The position numbers and the translations under genes are program-made. This document shows, in pieces, positions 1 to 5,863 of a stretch of 5,863 nucleotides of DNA. The first letter of the stretch is position 1. The number at the start of each line of letters is the position of its first letter. This stretch comes from Chryseobacterium gleum. Lineage in GTDB: Bacteria > Bacteroidota > Bacteroidia > Flavobacteriales_D > Sanyastnellaceae. The stretch covers positions 1-5,863 of the forward strand of contig CAMCUG010000100.1 in the NCBI GenBank assembly GCA_945878835.1, read 5' to 3'. Under the pieces are notes generated by a model. The model had not been told where the DNA came from, ran no database searches, and saw only the letters and a list, made by a program, of their open reading frames with translations.

Positions 1-558
1 AGTCAAGGCAATGAATTTCTTGGTCCATTGCTTGAAGCTGCAAAATCAAAAACAGTCTGCACGTTGTTTTATCAAAGTTTCAAAGAGAATGAAGTGAAGC
101 AATACACCATTCATCCGTTGCTGTTGAAAGAGTATTTGAATCGCTGGTACCTTGTTGCGTTTGTACCTGAGCGCGAAAAGATTTTGACATTCGGATTGGA
201 GCGCATTGTATCTATTGAATCAAGCAAAACGAAGTTCACCGTACCGAAAGGATTTTCTCCTGAAACGTTTTTCAAATACAGCATGGGAATCTCTGAAAGC
301 ACAGGAAATCCTGAAAAAATTGAACTTCGATTTTCAACTGTTGCTGCTAAGTTGGTAGAAACGCAACCCCTTCATTCTTCACAAAAGAAAATAAAAGAAT
401 CGAAAGCTGTAACGGATTTTCAGTTTGAATTGCACCCGTGTCAAGAGCTTTACAATTTCATTCTCAGCTACGGAAATGAAGTTGAAGTTCTAAAACCCGC
501 TTCCCTTCGAAAAGAAATTTTACGTCGCCTAGATCTCGCGATGAAAAATTACAAATAA
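1..558 (+). CDS. WYL-domain transcriptional regulator (YafY-like), 3' part only
   Basis: This reading frame is open from the first base of the window and ends at TAA 556-558, giving 185 C-terminal residues; the start is off the left edge. The WYL domain is recognisable: HPLLLKEYLNRWYLVAF at about residues 38-54, containing the Trp-Tyr-Leu core, followed by TFGLERI at about 63-69, the usual second conserved strand. The last 85 or so residues (from IELRF to RRLDLAM) fit the WCX C-terminal extension found after WYL. In this family a winged-helix DNA-binding domain normally precedes the WYL domain, which is thought to sense a ligand (nucleic acid or nucleotide in studied cases). That half is not visible, so nothing can be said about its DNA target. 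It lies just upstream of the cytochrome c maturation genes in the same direction, but I see no evidence that it controls them. The family call is firm; the function is generic. Confidence 0.88.
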   Translation, partial: SQGNEFLGPLLEAAKSKTVCTLFYQSFKENEVKQYTIHPLLLKEYLNRWYLVAFVPEREKILTFGLERIVSIESSKTKFTVPKGFSPETFFKYSMGISESTGNPEKIELRFSTVAAKLVETQPLHSSQKKIKESKAVTDFQFELHPCQELYNFILSYGNEVEVLKPASLRKEILRRLDLAMKNYK

Positions 559-559
559 T

Positions 560-588
560 TTTCACCTCGTAAATCCATTACAATGTGA
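560..588 (+). repeat. intergenic inverted repeat, copy 1 of a TTTCACCTCGT element
   Basis: The gap after the WYL gene holds TTTCACCTCGT (560-570), identical over 11 bases to a stretch before ccmB (867-877). It can fold: TCAC 562-565 pairs with GTGA 585-588, and GTAA 569-572 with TTAC 578-581, leaving a 3x3 internal loop and a 5-base terminal loop. No T-tract follows, so it is not a standard intrinsic terminator. It may be an operator, an RNA structure or a dispersed repeat. The similarity is seen directly; the role is unknown. Confidence 0.4.
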
Positions 589-618
589 CGGGTGTGCTTT
601 GAAGAAAATTCAAAGACA

Positions 619-861
619 ATGCAAAACCTAACACAAATTCAAGACGTTAAAATGTACATCGAATCCTTTCTTCAACCACAAGGTCTGAACGCTTATGCCT
701 GGGAGAATACCAAGCAAACAGCCATGGAAGTTTGGGAGTGTCATTTAAAGAACAGACCTGTTCGTAGAAACTTAAATTTCTTGTGCAAGGAATTCTATCA
801 AATGATTCGCAAGCCGAACGGAGAATACATTGTGCCTCGCAGTTCTTTTCGAACCATGTAA
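619..861 (+). CDS. hypothetical protein of 80 residues
   Basis: I do not recognise this protein. From ATG 619 it has 80 residues and ends at TAA 859-861. The frame can be extended to GTG 592 (89 residues), but ATG 619 has a purine-rich run just before it (GAAGAAAATTCAAAGACA) and gives a more natural N-terminus, so I prefer it. The protein has no signal peptide and no membrane helix. It is mildly basic (5 Lys and 6 Arg against 7 Asp/Glu), with an aromatic-rich middle (YAWEN, VWECH) and a basic stretch NRPVRRNLNFLCKEF at about residues 45-59; it ends PRSSFRTM. Two Cys (41 and 56) do not form a known metal motif. It is on the same strand between the WYL gene and ccmB, with small gaps on both sides, in the place where ccmA might be expected, but it is far too short for an ABC ATPase and has no Walker motif. 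A small nucleic-acid-binding role is possible but unsupported. Confidence 0.6.
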   Translation: MQNLTQIQDVKMYIESFLQPQGLNAYAWENTKQTAMEVWECHLKNRPVRRNLNFLCKEFYQMIRKPNGEYIVPRSSFRTM

Positions 862-864
862 TCC

Positions 865-903
865 GCTTTCACCTCGTTGCTCTTATCTTCGCAACGTGAA
901 AGC
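865..903 (+). repeat. bulged inverted repeat covering the ccmB start, copy 2 of the element
   Basis: GCTTTCA 865-871 pairs with TGAAAGC 897-903, and CGTTG 875-879 pairs with CAACG 892-896, with a CCT bulge (872-874) and a 12-base loop. This is 12 base pairs in all, the strongest dyad I found outside coding sequence. The 3' arm includes the proposed GTG start of ccmB (896-898), so in RNA it would hide the start codon. The left arm shares 11 bases with the copy at 560-570. TATCTTCG (884-891) in the loop resembles the Bacteroidota -7 box TAnnTTTG, but I see no good -33 box at the right distance. It could therefore be an RNA hairpin, an operator or part of a promoter. Confidence 0.5.
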
Positions 904-1558
904 CGTTTATATACTTTTCAAAAAAGAGTTTCAACTCGATATGCGTAAAAAGCAATTGCTCTTCGGCATCTTACTCTTTGTGCTTTCAACTGTTTTCACT
1001 TGTTACCTTTCTCTGGAAAAGATAGACGATTCAAGAGTCCTTGCGGCGTTGTTCTGGATTGTCGGACTGTTCGCGGCATTCAACGCCATGCAGAAATCGT
1101 TTCAACAAGAACAAAACGGAACCGACAAACTATTGTACACCCTCGCCTCTCCGCGTCAAGTGTGGATAGCCAAGGCGGCCTATTACGCGCTTTTAATCTT
1201 AGTCTTGAATCTTCTTTCGATCTTACTTTTCTCTGTCTTCTTTGGATCTGACATTTGGTCGAGAACATCTATGGGCTTGCTTCTGTTGGCTGTTTCTCTT
1301 GGAAGTATTGGTTTGGGATCTGCGCTAACTTTTTTATCTGCTCTTTCATTCAAAGCGAACGGCTCAGCCTCGCTTACCGTTGTGCTCGGTTTTCCTGTCC
1401 TTATGCCGTTCCTATTCAGCCTAACATCTGTAACAGTCAACATTCTTGACGGCGCCTCTTGGCAAGTCGCTTCCTTCGGAATGATGCTTCTTGCGGGGTT
1501 GTTTCTCACCACTACAATTATGTCGTTATTCTTGGTTCCTTTCTTTTGGAAATCTTGA
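896..1558 (+). CDS. ccmB: haem exporter membrane subunit CcmB
   Basis: CcmB is the multi-pass membrane subunit of the CcmAB ABC complex, whose ATP use releases haem-loaded CcmE from CcmC in System I cytochrome c maturation. From GTG 896 the protein has 220 residues, the normal family length. It starts with a cytoplasmic amphipathic stretch (VKAVYILFKKEFQLDMRKK) and then has about six membrane helices (roughly residues 20-38, 48-66, 95-116, 126-150, 158-182 and 192-216). The loop MQKSFQQEQNGTDKLLYTLASP at about 65-86 matches the family's conserved segment after helix 2 (RSFxxExxxGxLDxLLxxP). An in-frame GTG at 830 would overlap the previous gene and add a non-homologous tail; ATG 941 would cut off the conserved N-terminal segment. 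There is no Shine-Dalgarno sequence; the start lies in a hairpin arm. No ccmA precedes it, so the ATPase must be encoded elsewhere. Confidence 0.87.
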   Translation: MKAVYILFKKEFQLDMRKKQLLFGILLFVLSTVFTCYLSLEKIDDSRVLAALFWIVGLFAAFNAMQKSFQQEQNGTDKLLYTLASPRQVWIAKAAYYALLILVLNLLSILLFSVFFGSDIWSRTSMGLLLLAVSLGSIGLGSALTFLSALSFKANGSASLTVVLGFPVLMPFLFSLTSVTVNILDGASWQVASFGMMLLAGLFLTTTIMSLFLVPFFWKS

Positions 1559-1579
1559 TAATTCGCACCTTTTTTTTTA

Positions 1580-1609
1580 TTTGTTTCCCCTCATTCGTGC
1601 TTAATTTCG
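1580..1609 (+). promoter_or_regulatory. probable Bacteroidota-type promoter for ccmC-ccmF
   Basis: TTTG at 1580-1583 and TAATTTCG at 1602-1609 are 18 bases apart and match the Bacteroidota sigma consensus (TTTG, about 19 bases, TAnnTTTG) with one mismatch in the -7 box. Transcription would begin near 1614-1617, leaving a leader of under 20 bases before ATG 1633. The 74-base gap fits a separate promoter here. An 8-base T-run (1571-1578) lies just upstream. Confidence 0.45.
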
Positions 1610-1617
1610 CACGTGAA
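1584..1617 (+). repeat. inverted repeat overlapping the ccmC promoter, copy 3 of the element
   Basis: TTTCCCCTCAT (1584-1594) matches the TTTCACCTCGT element at 9 of 11 positions, and the right side CTTAATTTCGCACGTGAA (1600-1617) closely follows CTTATCTTCGCAACGTGAA before ccmB (882-900). CGTGC 1596-1600 pairs perfectly with GCACG 1609-1613 around an 8-base loop, and TCA 1591-1593 can pair with TGA 1614-1616 across a TT bulge. The loop contains most of the candidate -7 box, so a protein bound to this dyad would compete with RNA polymerase. Only the similarity and the dyad are observed; the role is inferred. Confidence 0.4.
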
Positions 1618-1632
1618 CAATTCCATTCTTGA

Positions 1633-2679
1633 ATGAAGCATTGGTATAAAATTTTAGGAAGTATTTCTCTCTTGTATGCCTGTACATTTTCGTTGTATCA
1701 AGCATTGGATCCCGCCTTGGTGGTTGCTGATACGACTCAGCTGAGATCTGGCTATAACCGAATAGAGCTTGCAGGACATTACACGCACTTTAAGGACGCT
1801 CAAACCACTGCCGGAATTCGTGTGGGAGAATATTATTTTCAAGGTGATGTTCAGCCCAGTGACAATGGAAAAATAGCGATAACGCTTGATCTACCAGACA
1901 CTCTTCCCTCCAACGCTATACTCTTCAAAGCTTACAACAGCGCAGATGGTGAGCTAATCTTGAATCAGGCTTGCTCAATCGGAAATATTGTTTTAGACAC
2001 TGCCGCCACCAATTCATCTTGGGTGAAAAATACCAAGCTAGAGAAGTACGCCGGTTTCGGGTTTCCTAATTTACCCATCTTGAATGAAACCATTCGCAAC
2101 CTCATGTGGCACGTGCCTATGTGGTTCACGATGTTCTTCATTATGATACTTTCTTTCTCGAACAGTTTGAAATTGTTGAATTTGAAGGAATCTTCAAACC
2201 GATTGGAGAAGATGTTGAAGTTCGATATGCGTTCAACGTTATTGAATGAAGTGGGTGTGCTTTTCTGCGTTCTCGGACTTTTGACGGGTTCGCTGTGGGC
2301 GCGTTACACGTGGGGAGATTGGTGGACGAATGATCCGCAGCTTAACGGCGCATTGGTAGTCTTCTTGGTGTATTCAGGATACTTCATCTTGCGTGCTTCC
2401 ATTGACGATGAAGACAAACGCGCGCGCATCTGTGCTGTATTCAATATTTTCGCTTTTGTGCTCATGTTCATTTTACTCATGATCATGCCTCGCTTCGCTG
2501 CTGGACTTCATCCGGGAAAAAGCGGCAATCCTGCCTTTTCACAATATGACTTAGACAGTACCTTACGGACTGTGTTCTATCCAGCAGTATTCGGATGGAT
2601 CTGCTTAGGCTATTGGCTGTACAGTGTTCGCATTCGTGCAAAGAGAATAAAAGAAGAACTTAAAATTACAGAAGATTAA
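1633..2679 (+). CDS. ccmC: haem-handling protein CcmC with an extra periplasmic domain
   Basis: CcmC is the membrane protein that presents haem to CcmE. The 348-residue product carries the family's tryptophan-rich motif, LWARYTWGDWWTNDP at about residues 221-235, and the two external His that flank it in the family: His160 in MWHVPMWF and His293 in LHPGKSGNP. Membrane helices fall near residues 7-25, 155-178, 205-222, 238-254, 266-286 and 314-332. Classical CcmC is about 220-250 residues; the excess here is a hydrophilic, beta-rich segment at about 28-140, between helix 1 and the conserved ILNETIRNLMWHVP stretch, which should lie outside the cytoplasmic membrane. The core resembles other Bacteroidota CcmC proteins. 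The start at ATG 1633 gives a good N-terminal membrane anchor (MKHWYKILG). CcmD follows after one base. The symbol ccsA is sometimes used for this family, but the locus context favours ccmC. Confidence 0.92.
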   Translation: MKHWYKILGSISLLYACTFSLYQALDPALVVADTTQLRSGYNRIELAGHYTHFKDAQTTAGIRVGEYYFQGDVQPSDNGKIAITLDLPDTLPSNAILFKAYNSADGELILNQACSIGNIVLDTAATNSSWVKNTKLEKYAGFGFPNLPILNETIRNLMWHVPMWFTMFFIMILSFSNSLKLLNLKESSNRLEKMLKFDMRSTLLNEVGVLFCVLGLLTGSLWARYTWGDWWTNDPQLNGALVVFLVYSGYFILRASIDDEDKRARICAVFNIFAFVLMFILLMIMPRFAAGLHPGKSGNPAFSQYDLDSTLRTVFYPAVFGWICLGYWLYSVRIRAKRIKEELKITED

Positions 2680-2680
2680 T

Positions 2681-2827
2681 ATGGATTATTTTCAACATTT
2701 CGGAAAGATGCCTGTTGTGATTGGTGTAGTAACACTTATCCTCGCAGGAATTATTGTCTACCTCGCTCGTCTTGATATGAAAGTTTCAAGATTGGAGAAG
2801 AAAATGAAAGAACACAATCAAAAGTAA
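2681..2827 (+). CDS. ccmD: small membrane protein CcmD
   Basis: This 48-residue protein begins at ATG 2681, one base after the ccmC stop, and ends at TAA 2825-2827, directly before the ccmE ATG. It has one membrane helix (about residues 11-29, PVVIGVVTLILAGIIVYLA) followed by a charged tail, RLDMKVSRLEKKMKEHNQK, with Leu spacing that suggests a short helix. Size, topology, the YLARLD...LEK pattern and the position between ccmC and ccmE all fit CcmD. In studied bacteria CcmD stabilises the CcmC-CcmE complex and assists release of holo-CcmE. The sequence is too short for homology alone to settle the matter; gene order carries most of the weight. Confidence 0.8.
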   Translation: MDYFQHFGKMPVVIGVVTLILAGIIVYLARLDMKVSRLEKKMKEHNQK

Positions 2828-3220
2828 ATGAGCAAACTTCAGATTATTTTATTGGTTTTAGTTGCTGCTATATTCGGTATAATCATTGCCACTTATGCGC
2901 AAAGTACCAATTCTGCTAACTTCGGAGAAGCGGCAGAACACGTGGGAGAGAAGTACAAAATTGTGGGAACATTAGATAAAAATGTTGCCATTCAAAACGA
3001 TCCTATCGCAGATGCGAACCTCACCATTTTCAATGTTATTGACGCAAATGGAAAATCGCAAGTGGTTTACCTACATCAAGATTCTGGCCGTCCACTCGGA
3101 TTGGAGCGTTCGGAAAATGTAACCTTAGAAGGAAAAATGAATGCGGAAGGAATCTTCCACAGCGATCACCTTCAAATGAAATGTCCAAGCAAATACAACG
3201 AAGAGAAGCACGAAATGTAA
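2828..3220 (+). CDS. ccmE: haem chaperone CcmE, cysteine (CxxxY) type
   Basis: CcmE is the membrane-anchored periplasmic chaperone that takes haem from CcmC and passes it to CcmF. The 130-residue product has an N-terminal anchor (about residues 4-23, LQIILLVLVAAIFGIIIATY) and then a small beta-barrel (OB-fold) domain, with KYKIVGTLDKN at about 42-52 matching the family's first strands and VTLEGKMNAEGIFHSDHLQMKCP at about 98-120 matching the last. The classical haem-binding site is HxxxY, with His making a covalent bond to a haem vinyl group. Here the aligned residues are Cys119 and Tyr123 (KCPSKY), so this is the CxxxY form known from archaea and some bacteria. His111 and His114 are nearby but do not align with the catalytic His. 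The tail after Tyr123 is only 7 residues. The ATG abuts the ccmD stop with no gap, consistent with coupled translation. Confidence 0.92.
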   Translation: MSKLQIILLVLVAAIFGIIIATYAQSTNSANFGEAAEHVGEKYKIVGTLDKNVAIQNDPIADANLTIFNVIDANGKSQVVYLHQDSGRPLGLERSENVTLEGKMNAEGIFHSDHLQMKCPSKYNEEKHEM

Positions 3221-3227
3221 TTGGTGA

Positions 3228-5863
3228 ATGAACAATATTGAATATCTCAACGAACATCTTTTGCCCGGTCAAATCGGGCATTTTGCTGTTATCCTAGCCT
3301 TTATTGCTGCTGCCTTTTCAGCGGTAACCTATTTCCTTTCCGTTCGAAACAACGAGGATGCCTCTTGGAAGAAATTCGGTCGCATTGGATACTTTATCCA
3401 TTCGGGAGCAGTAATGGTTGTTATAACTACTCTGTTCTACATTCTCTTCAGTCATTACTTCGAATACAAATACGCTTTCGACCACCTGAACACAGAAATG
3501 CCCATGAAGTACATCTTCTCGTGCATGTGGGAAGGACAAGAGGGAAGTTTTCTATTGTGGTTGTTTTGGCAAATGGTATTAGGTCTTTTCGTTTTATTTA
3601 CTGCGAAAAAATGGGAAGCGAGCGTTATGGCCGTAATTGCACTTGTTCAAGTGTTCCTGGCTTCTATGCTCTTAGGTGTTTATTTCGGTGACTTCCAATT
3701 CGGTTCTTCACCCTTCGGCTTGTTGCGTGAAGCAACGGTTAACATTGGACTTCCTTGGACTCAAAAAGCAGATTACTTAAGTCTTCCTTTGTTTCAAAAT
3801 GGAAAAGGATTGAATCCGCTTCTTCAAAACTATTGGATGACCATTCATCCGCCGACACTTTTCCTAGGCTTCGCCTCTACCCTCATTCCGTTTGCATACG
3901 CCATTGCTGGATTGTGGAAAGGTGAGCGTTCAGCTTGGATGAAACAAGCTGTGCCTTGGGCGTTTTTCGGCGTTATGATTTTAGGAACTGGAATCCTAAT
4001 GGGAGGAGCTTGGGCCTACGAAGCTCTTGGCTTTGGCGGATTCTGGGCTTGGGATCCGGTTGAAAACGCATCGCTCGTTCCGTGGTTAACGTTAGTAGCG
4101 GCAGCCCACTTGTTGGTGATCAACACACGCAGAGAGACTTCTCTTTTCAGCACGCTTATTCTAACAATGAGCAGCTTTGTTTTGATTGTGTATTCTACCT
4201 TCTTAACGCGAAGTGGTGTTCTTGGCGACAGCAGTGTGCACAGTTTCGTAGAAAGCGGAATTCTTGCGCAGTTGTTGGTTTACTTGCTGGTATTCGTAGC
4301 CATTTCAACATACATGATTGAAAACACGAAAGTGTGGAAGAATATCTATGCGGCGATAAGTGGAGTTCTTTTATTAGTTGCAATCGGACATTTAGCAACA
4401 GGCACATTCCCTGAACCAGCAGAAGGAGAAAAAGTTTTGCCGGGTGAAGGCACATGGATTCCAGCGCTAACGATAGTGTTTTTAGTTCTTTCAGCAGTTT
4501 ATTTAATTGTAGCCTACAACAAGAAATACAAAACGAAAAAAGAAGACGAAGAAGAATTGTGGAGCCGCGAATTTTGGATGTTCCTCGGAACCTTGGTGCT
4601 TTCGCTTTCCGCTATACACATCACCTTCGTGACTTCCATTAATGTGTGGAATATCTTCTTGGTTCCCATGGAAGGAATTTTCAATTGGATGCACACTTCC
4701 TTCAATTGGGAATTCGCAAAGTCACTGGCCGAACACAATTTCTCAGCGGCATCGGGCGATGATCGATTCACGCAGTTTCATCAAGTACAAATTCCACTAA
4801 CTGTTGTACTTCTGCTGATTATGTCTGTTGGACAATGGTTAAAATACAAAAAAACTGATGCTAAAAAATTCTTCAAATCACTTATTCTTTCTTTCTCTGC
4901 AGCATTAATTCTCACTGTAATTTTTGTTCTATTCCAAAAAGAATACCCCCTGCCTTTAGCCCTGCTTTTATTTACTGGTTTGTGGTCAATGCTAGCCAAC
5001 GCCGAATACGCCACTCGCATCTTAAAAGGCAAACTCGATCACATTGGGTCAAGTATCGCCCACGTCGGATTTGCAATGCTTATTGTAGGTGCGCTGATTA
5101 GCACGGGCAATAGTTATTTCATTTCACGAAATGTGAACGGCGACATTACGCAAGTGAATAAAGAATTCAAAAACAACGAAGATCTTTTAATTCTTCAAGG
5201 CGACACCCTGCGTATGGGTGAGTACTTTGTTTCTTTTCGAAAGAAGTACAAGGAAGGTTCACACATTTATGCGATTGTAGATTATTTCGAAGTCACTCCG
5301 GCAAATTATACCGAAGGAACTAAAGTCAAGATGAACGGAGATATTTTCCGTTGCAAGAAAGGGCATACAGCAACAGACAATTTCTTAAAAGATTGGTCGG
5401 AAGATTCTCTTTGGACGCTTGTCCCTGCGCCTACTCCAGATGAATTGCTTACTGCACAAATGTGGAATTCAGGAAAAGCTGGAAAACTTCTATTCACGCA
5501 ACAACCAAGCGTGCTTATGAGTCCGAAAGGAAACAGCCGCGAACCCGATGTCCTTCATGGATTAGGAGAAGACTTATATTCCTACATCAAGTACATTGAT
5601 ATGGAGGAAAAGAAAGCTGAAGGAGAATTTAGCGAAGCCAAAACCGGAACGATTCAAATGGGTGAAGAGGTTTTATTGACTGAATCTATTTCGTTAGTGC
5701 TTGATACGTTGATTGAAGTTGCTGACTTACCTGCGAGCCTTCCTGCTGGCACCAAAGCGAAAAAAGGAATGTTGTATTTGCAGGAAGGAAACAAGCGCGA
5801 TTCTATCGAAGTTATGAGTGTCTTGGTGAAAGACAGCCTCGCCTTCCCTGTTCCCGATGTGGA
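3228..5863 (+). CDS. ccmF: cytochrome c haem lyase subunit CcmF, 3' end missing
   Basis: CcmF is the membrane core of the haem ligation complex: it receives haem from CcmE and attaches it to the CxxCH Cys of apocytochromes. ATG 3228 follows the ccmE stop by 7 bases, and 878 codons are open to the window edge without a stop. About 16 membrane helices lie in residues 18-627. The tryptophan-rich motif GFGGFWAWDPVENASLVPW is at about 268-286. All four His that bind haem in the E. coli protein have counterparts: His207 (TIHPPTLFLG), His294 (AAAHLLVINTRRE), His338 (GVLGDSSVHSF) and His612 (IAHVGFAMLIVG). After the last visible helix, residues 628-878 form a hydrophilic region, mostly beta in character, which should be external; E. 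coli CcmF is about 650 residues in total, so this copy is clearly longer. Large CcmF proteins are, from memory, usual in Bacteroidota. Cys709 in FRCKKGH lies in this part and is not a CxxCH site. Confidence 0.93.
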   Translation, partial: MNNIEYLNEHLLPGQIGHFAVILAFIAAAFSAVTYFLSVRNNEDASWKKFGRIGYFIHSGAVMVVITTLFYILFSHYFEYKYAFDHLNTEMPMKYIFSCMWEGQEGSFLLWLFWQMVLGLFVLFTAKKWEASVMAVIALVQVFLASMLLGVYFGDFQFGSSPFGLLREATVNIGLPWTQKADYLSLPLFQNGKGLNPLLQNYWMTIHPPTLFLGFASTLIPFAYAIAGLWKGERSAWMKQAVPWAFFGVMILGTGILMGGAWAYEALGFGGFWAWDPVENASLVPWLTLVAAAHLLVINTRRETSLFSTLILTMSSFVLIVYSTFLTRSGVLGDSSVHSFVESGILAQLLVYLLVFVAISTYMIENTKVWKNIYAAISGVLLLVAIGHLATGTFPEPAEGEKVLPGEGTWIPALTIVFLVLSAVYLIVAYNKKYKTKKEDEEELWSREFWMFLGTLVLSLSAIHITFVTSINVWNIFLVPMEGIFNWMHTSFNWEFAKSLAEHNFSAASGDDRFTQFHQVQIPLTVVLLLIMSVGQWLKYKKTDAKKFFKSLILSFSAALILTVIFVLFQKEYPLPLALLLFTGLWSMLANAEYATRILKGKLDHIGSSIAHVGFAMLIVGALISTGNSYFISRNVNGDITQVNKEFKNNEDLLILQGDTLRMGEYFVSFRKKYKEGSHIYAIVDYFEVTPANYTEGTKVKMNGDIFRCKKGHTATDNFLKDWSEDSLWTLVPAPTPDELLTAQMWNSGKAGKLLFTQQPSVLMSPKGNSREPDVLHGLGEDLYSYIKYIDMEEKKAEGEFSEAKTGTIQMGEEVLLTESISLVLDTLIEVADLPASLPAGTKAKKGMLYLQEGNKRDSIEVMSVLVKDSLAFPVPDV
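3262..3284 (+). other. terminator-like hairpin inside the start of ccmF
   Basis: TGCCCG 3262-3267 pairs perfectly with CGGGCA 3275-3280 around a 7-base loop that a G-T wobble can shorten to 5, and TTTT follows at 3281-3284. This is the shape of a weak intrinsic terminator or attenuator, but it sits at codons 12-19 of ccmF and encodes LPGQIGHF, a stretch that may be conserved for protein reasons. Confidence 0.3.

Noticed and set aside
592..618. GTG 592 as start of the hypothetical gene, with TTTG 598-601 as part of a promoter
   Set aside because: The -7 match (GTGCTTTG) lacks the TA and there is no TTTG at the -33 distance; ATG 619 is the simpler start, though GTG 592 cannot be excluded.
830..895. 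Extension of ccmB to GTG 830
   Set aside because: It would overlap the end of the previous gene by 32 bases, translate through the intergenic dyad and add residues unlike CcmB; GTG 896 gives the normal family length.
1183..1512. 109-codon open frame on the minus strand within ccmB
   Set aside because: It is antisense to a clear ccmB, has a low-complexity polar composition and no recognisable family; the same holds for the other minus-strand frames across ccmC, ccmE and ccmF.
1571..1578. T-run after ccmB as an intrinsic terminator
   Set aside because: No stable GC-rich stem precedes the eight T; the sequence before it does not pair. It is more likely part of the AT-rich region upstream of the ccmC promoter.
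191..3108. 13-base direct repeat TCGGATTGGAGCG at 191-203 and 3096-3108
   Set aside because: Both copies lie in coding sequence, in frames that encode GLER in unrelated proteins; coincidence of amino acids and codon choice explains it.
3365..4642. Plus-strand open frames inside ccmF (for example 3365-3691 and 4082-4321)
   Set aside because: They are in other frames of ccmF, whose own frame is continuous with conserved motifs throughout; their products read as frame-shifted noise.

Overview
The window comes from a Bacteroidota genome, most likely a member of the Flavobacteriales or a relative. The case rests on protein style (a YafY-like WYL regulator, a CcmC with the WWTNDPQLN form of the haem-handling motif, a very large CcmF), on start codons without clear Shine-Dalgarno sequences, and on one good match to the Bacteroidota promoter type (TTTG, 18 bases, TAnnTTyG). 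All supported genes are on the + strand. Genus or species cannot be told from the sequence alone.

Layout: (1) 1-558 is the 3' part of a WYL-domain transcriptional regulator whose N-terminal DNA-binding half lies outside the window. (2) 619-861 is an 80-residue protein that I do not recognise. (3) 896-5863 is a cytochrome c maturation (System I) cluster in the order ccmB, ccmC, ccmD, ccmE, ccmF; ccmF runs off the right edge after 878 codons. From ccmC onward the genes are packed with gaps of 1, 0 and 7 bases and look like one transcript. The gaps before ccmB (34 bases) and ccmC (74 bases) are larger and carry regulatory-looking structure.

How the genes work together, from knowledge of System I: CcmB is the membrane part of an ABC complex that also needs CcmA. 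CcmC and CcmD load haem onto CcmE outside the cytoplasmic membrane. CcmE carries the haem to CcmF, which attaches it to apocytochrome c. No ccmA, ccmG or ccmH is visible; ccmA at least is not in its common place directly upstream of ccmB.

Points worth a second look: CcmE has Cys (CPSKY) where the classical protein has its haem-binding His, so it is the CxxxY type. CcmC carries an extra domain of about 110 residues after its first membrane helix. Three successive intergenic gaps share a TTTCACCTCGT-like element that forms a bulged inverted repeat, and the ccmB copy covers the proposed GTG start. A terminator-like hairpin sits at the beginning of ccmF. I see no mobile element, CRISPR array, RNA gene or wholly new system; this is mainly a variant cytochrome c maturation locus with some unexplained details.
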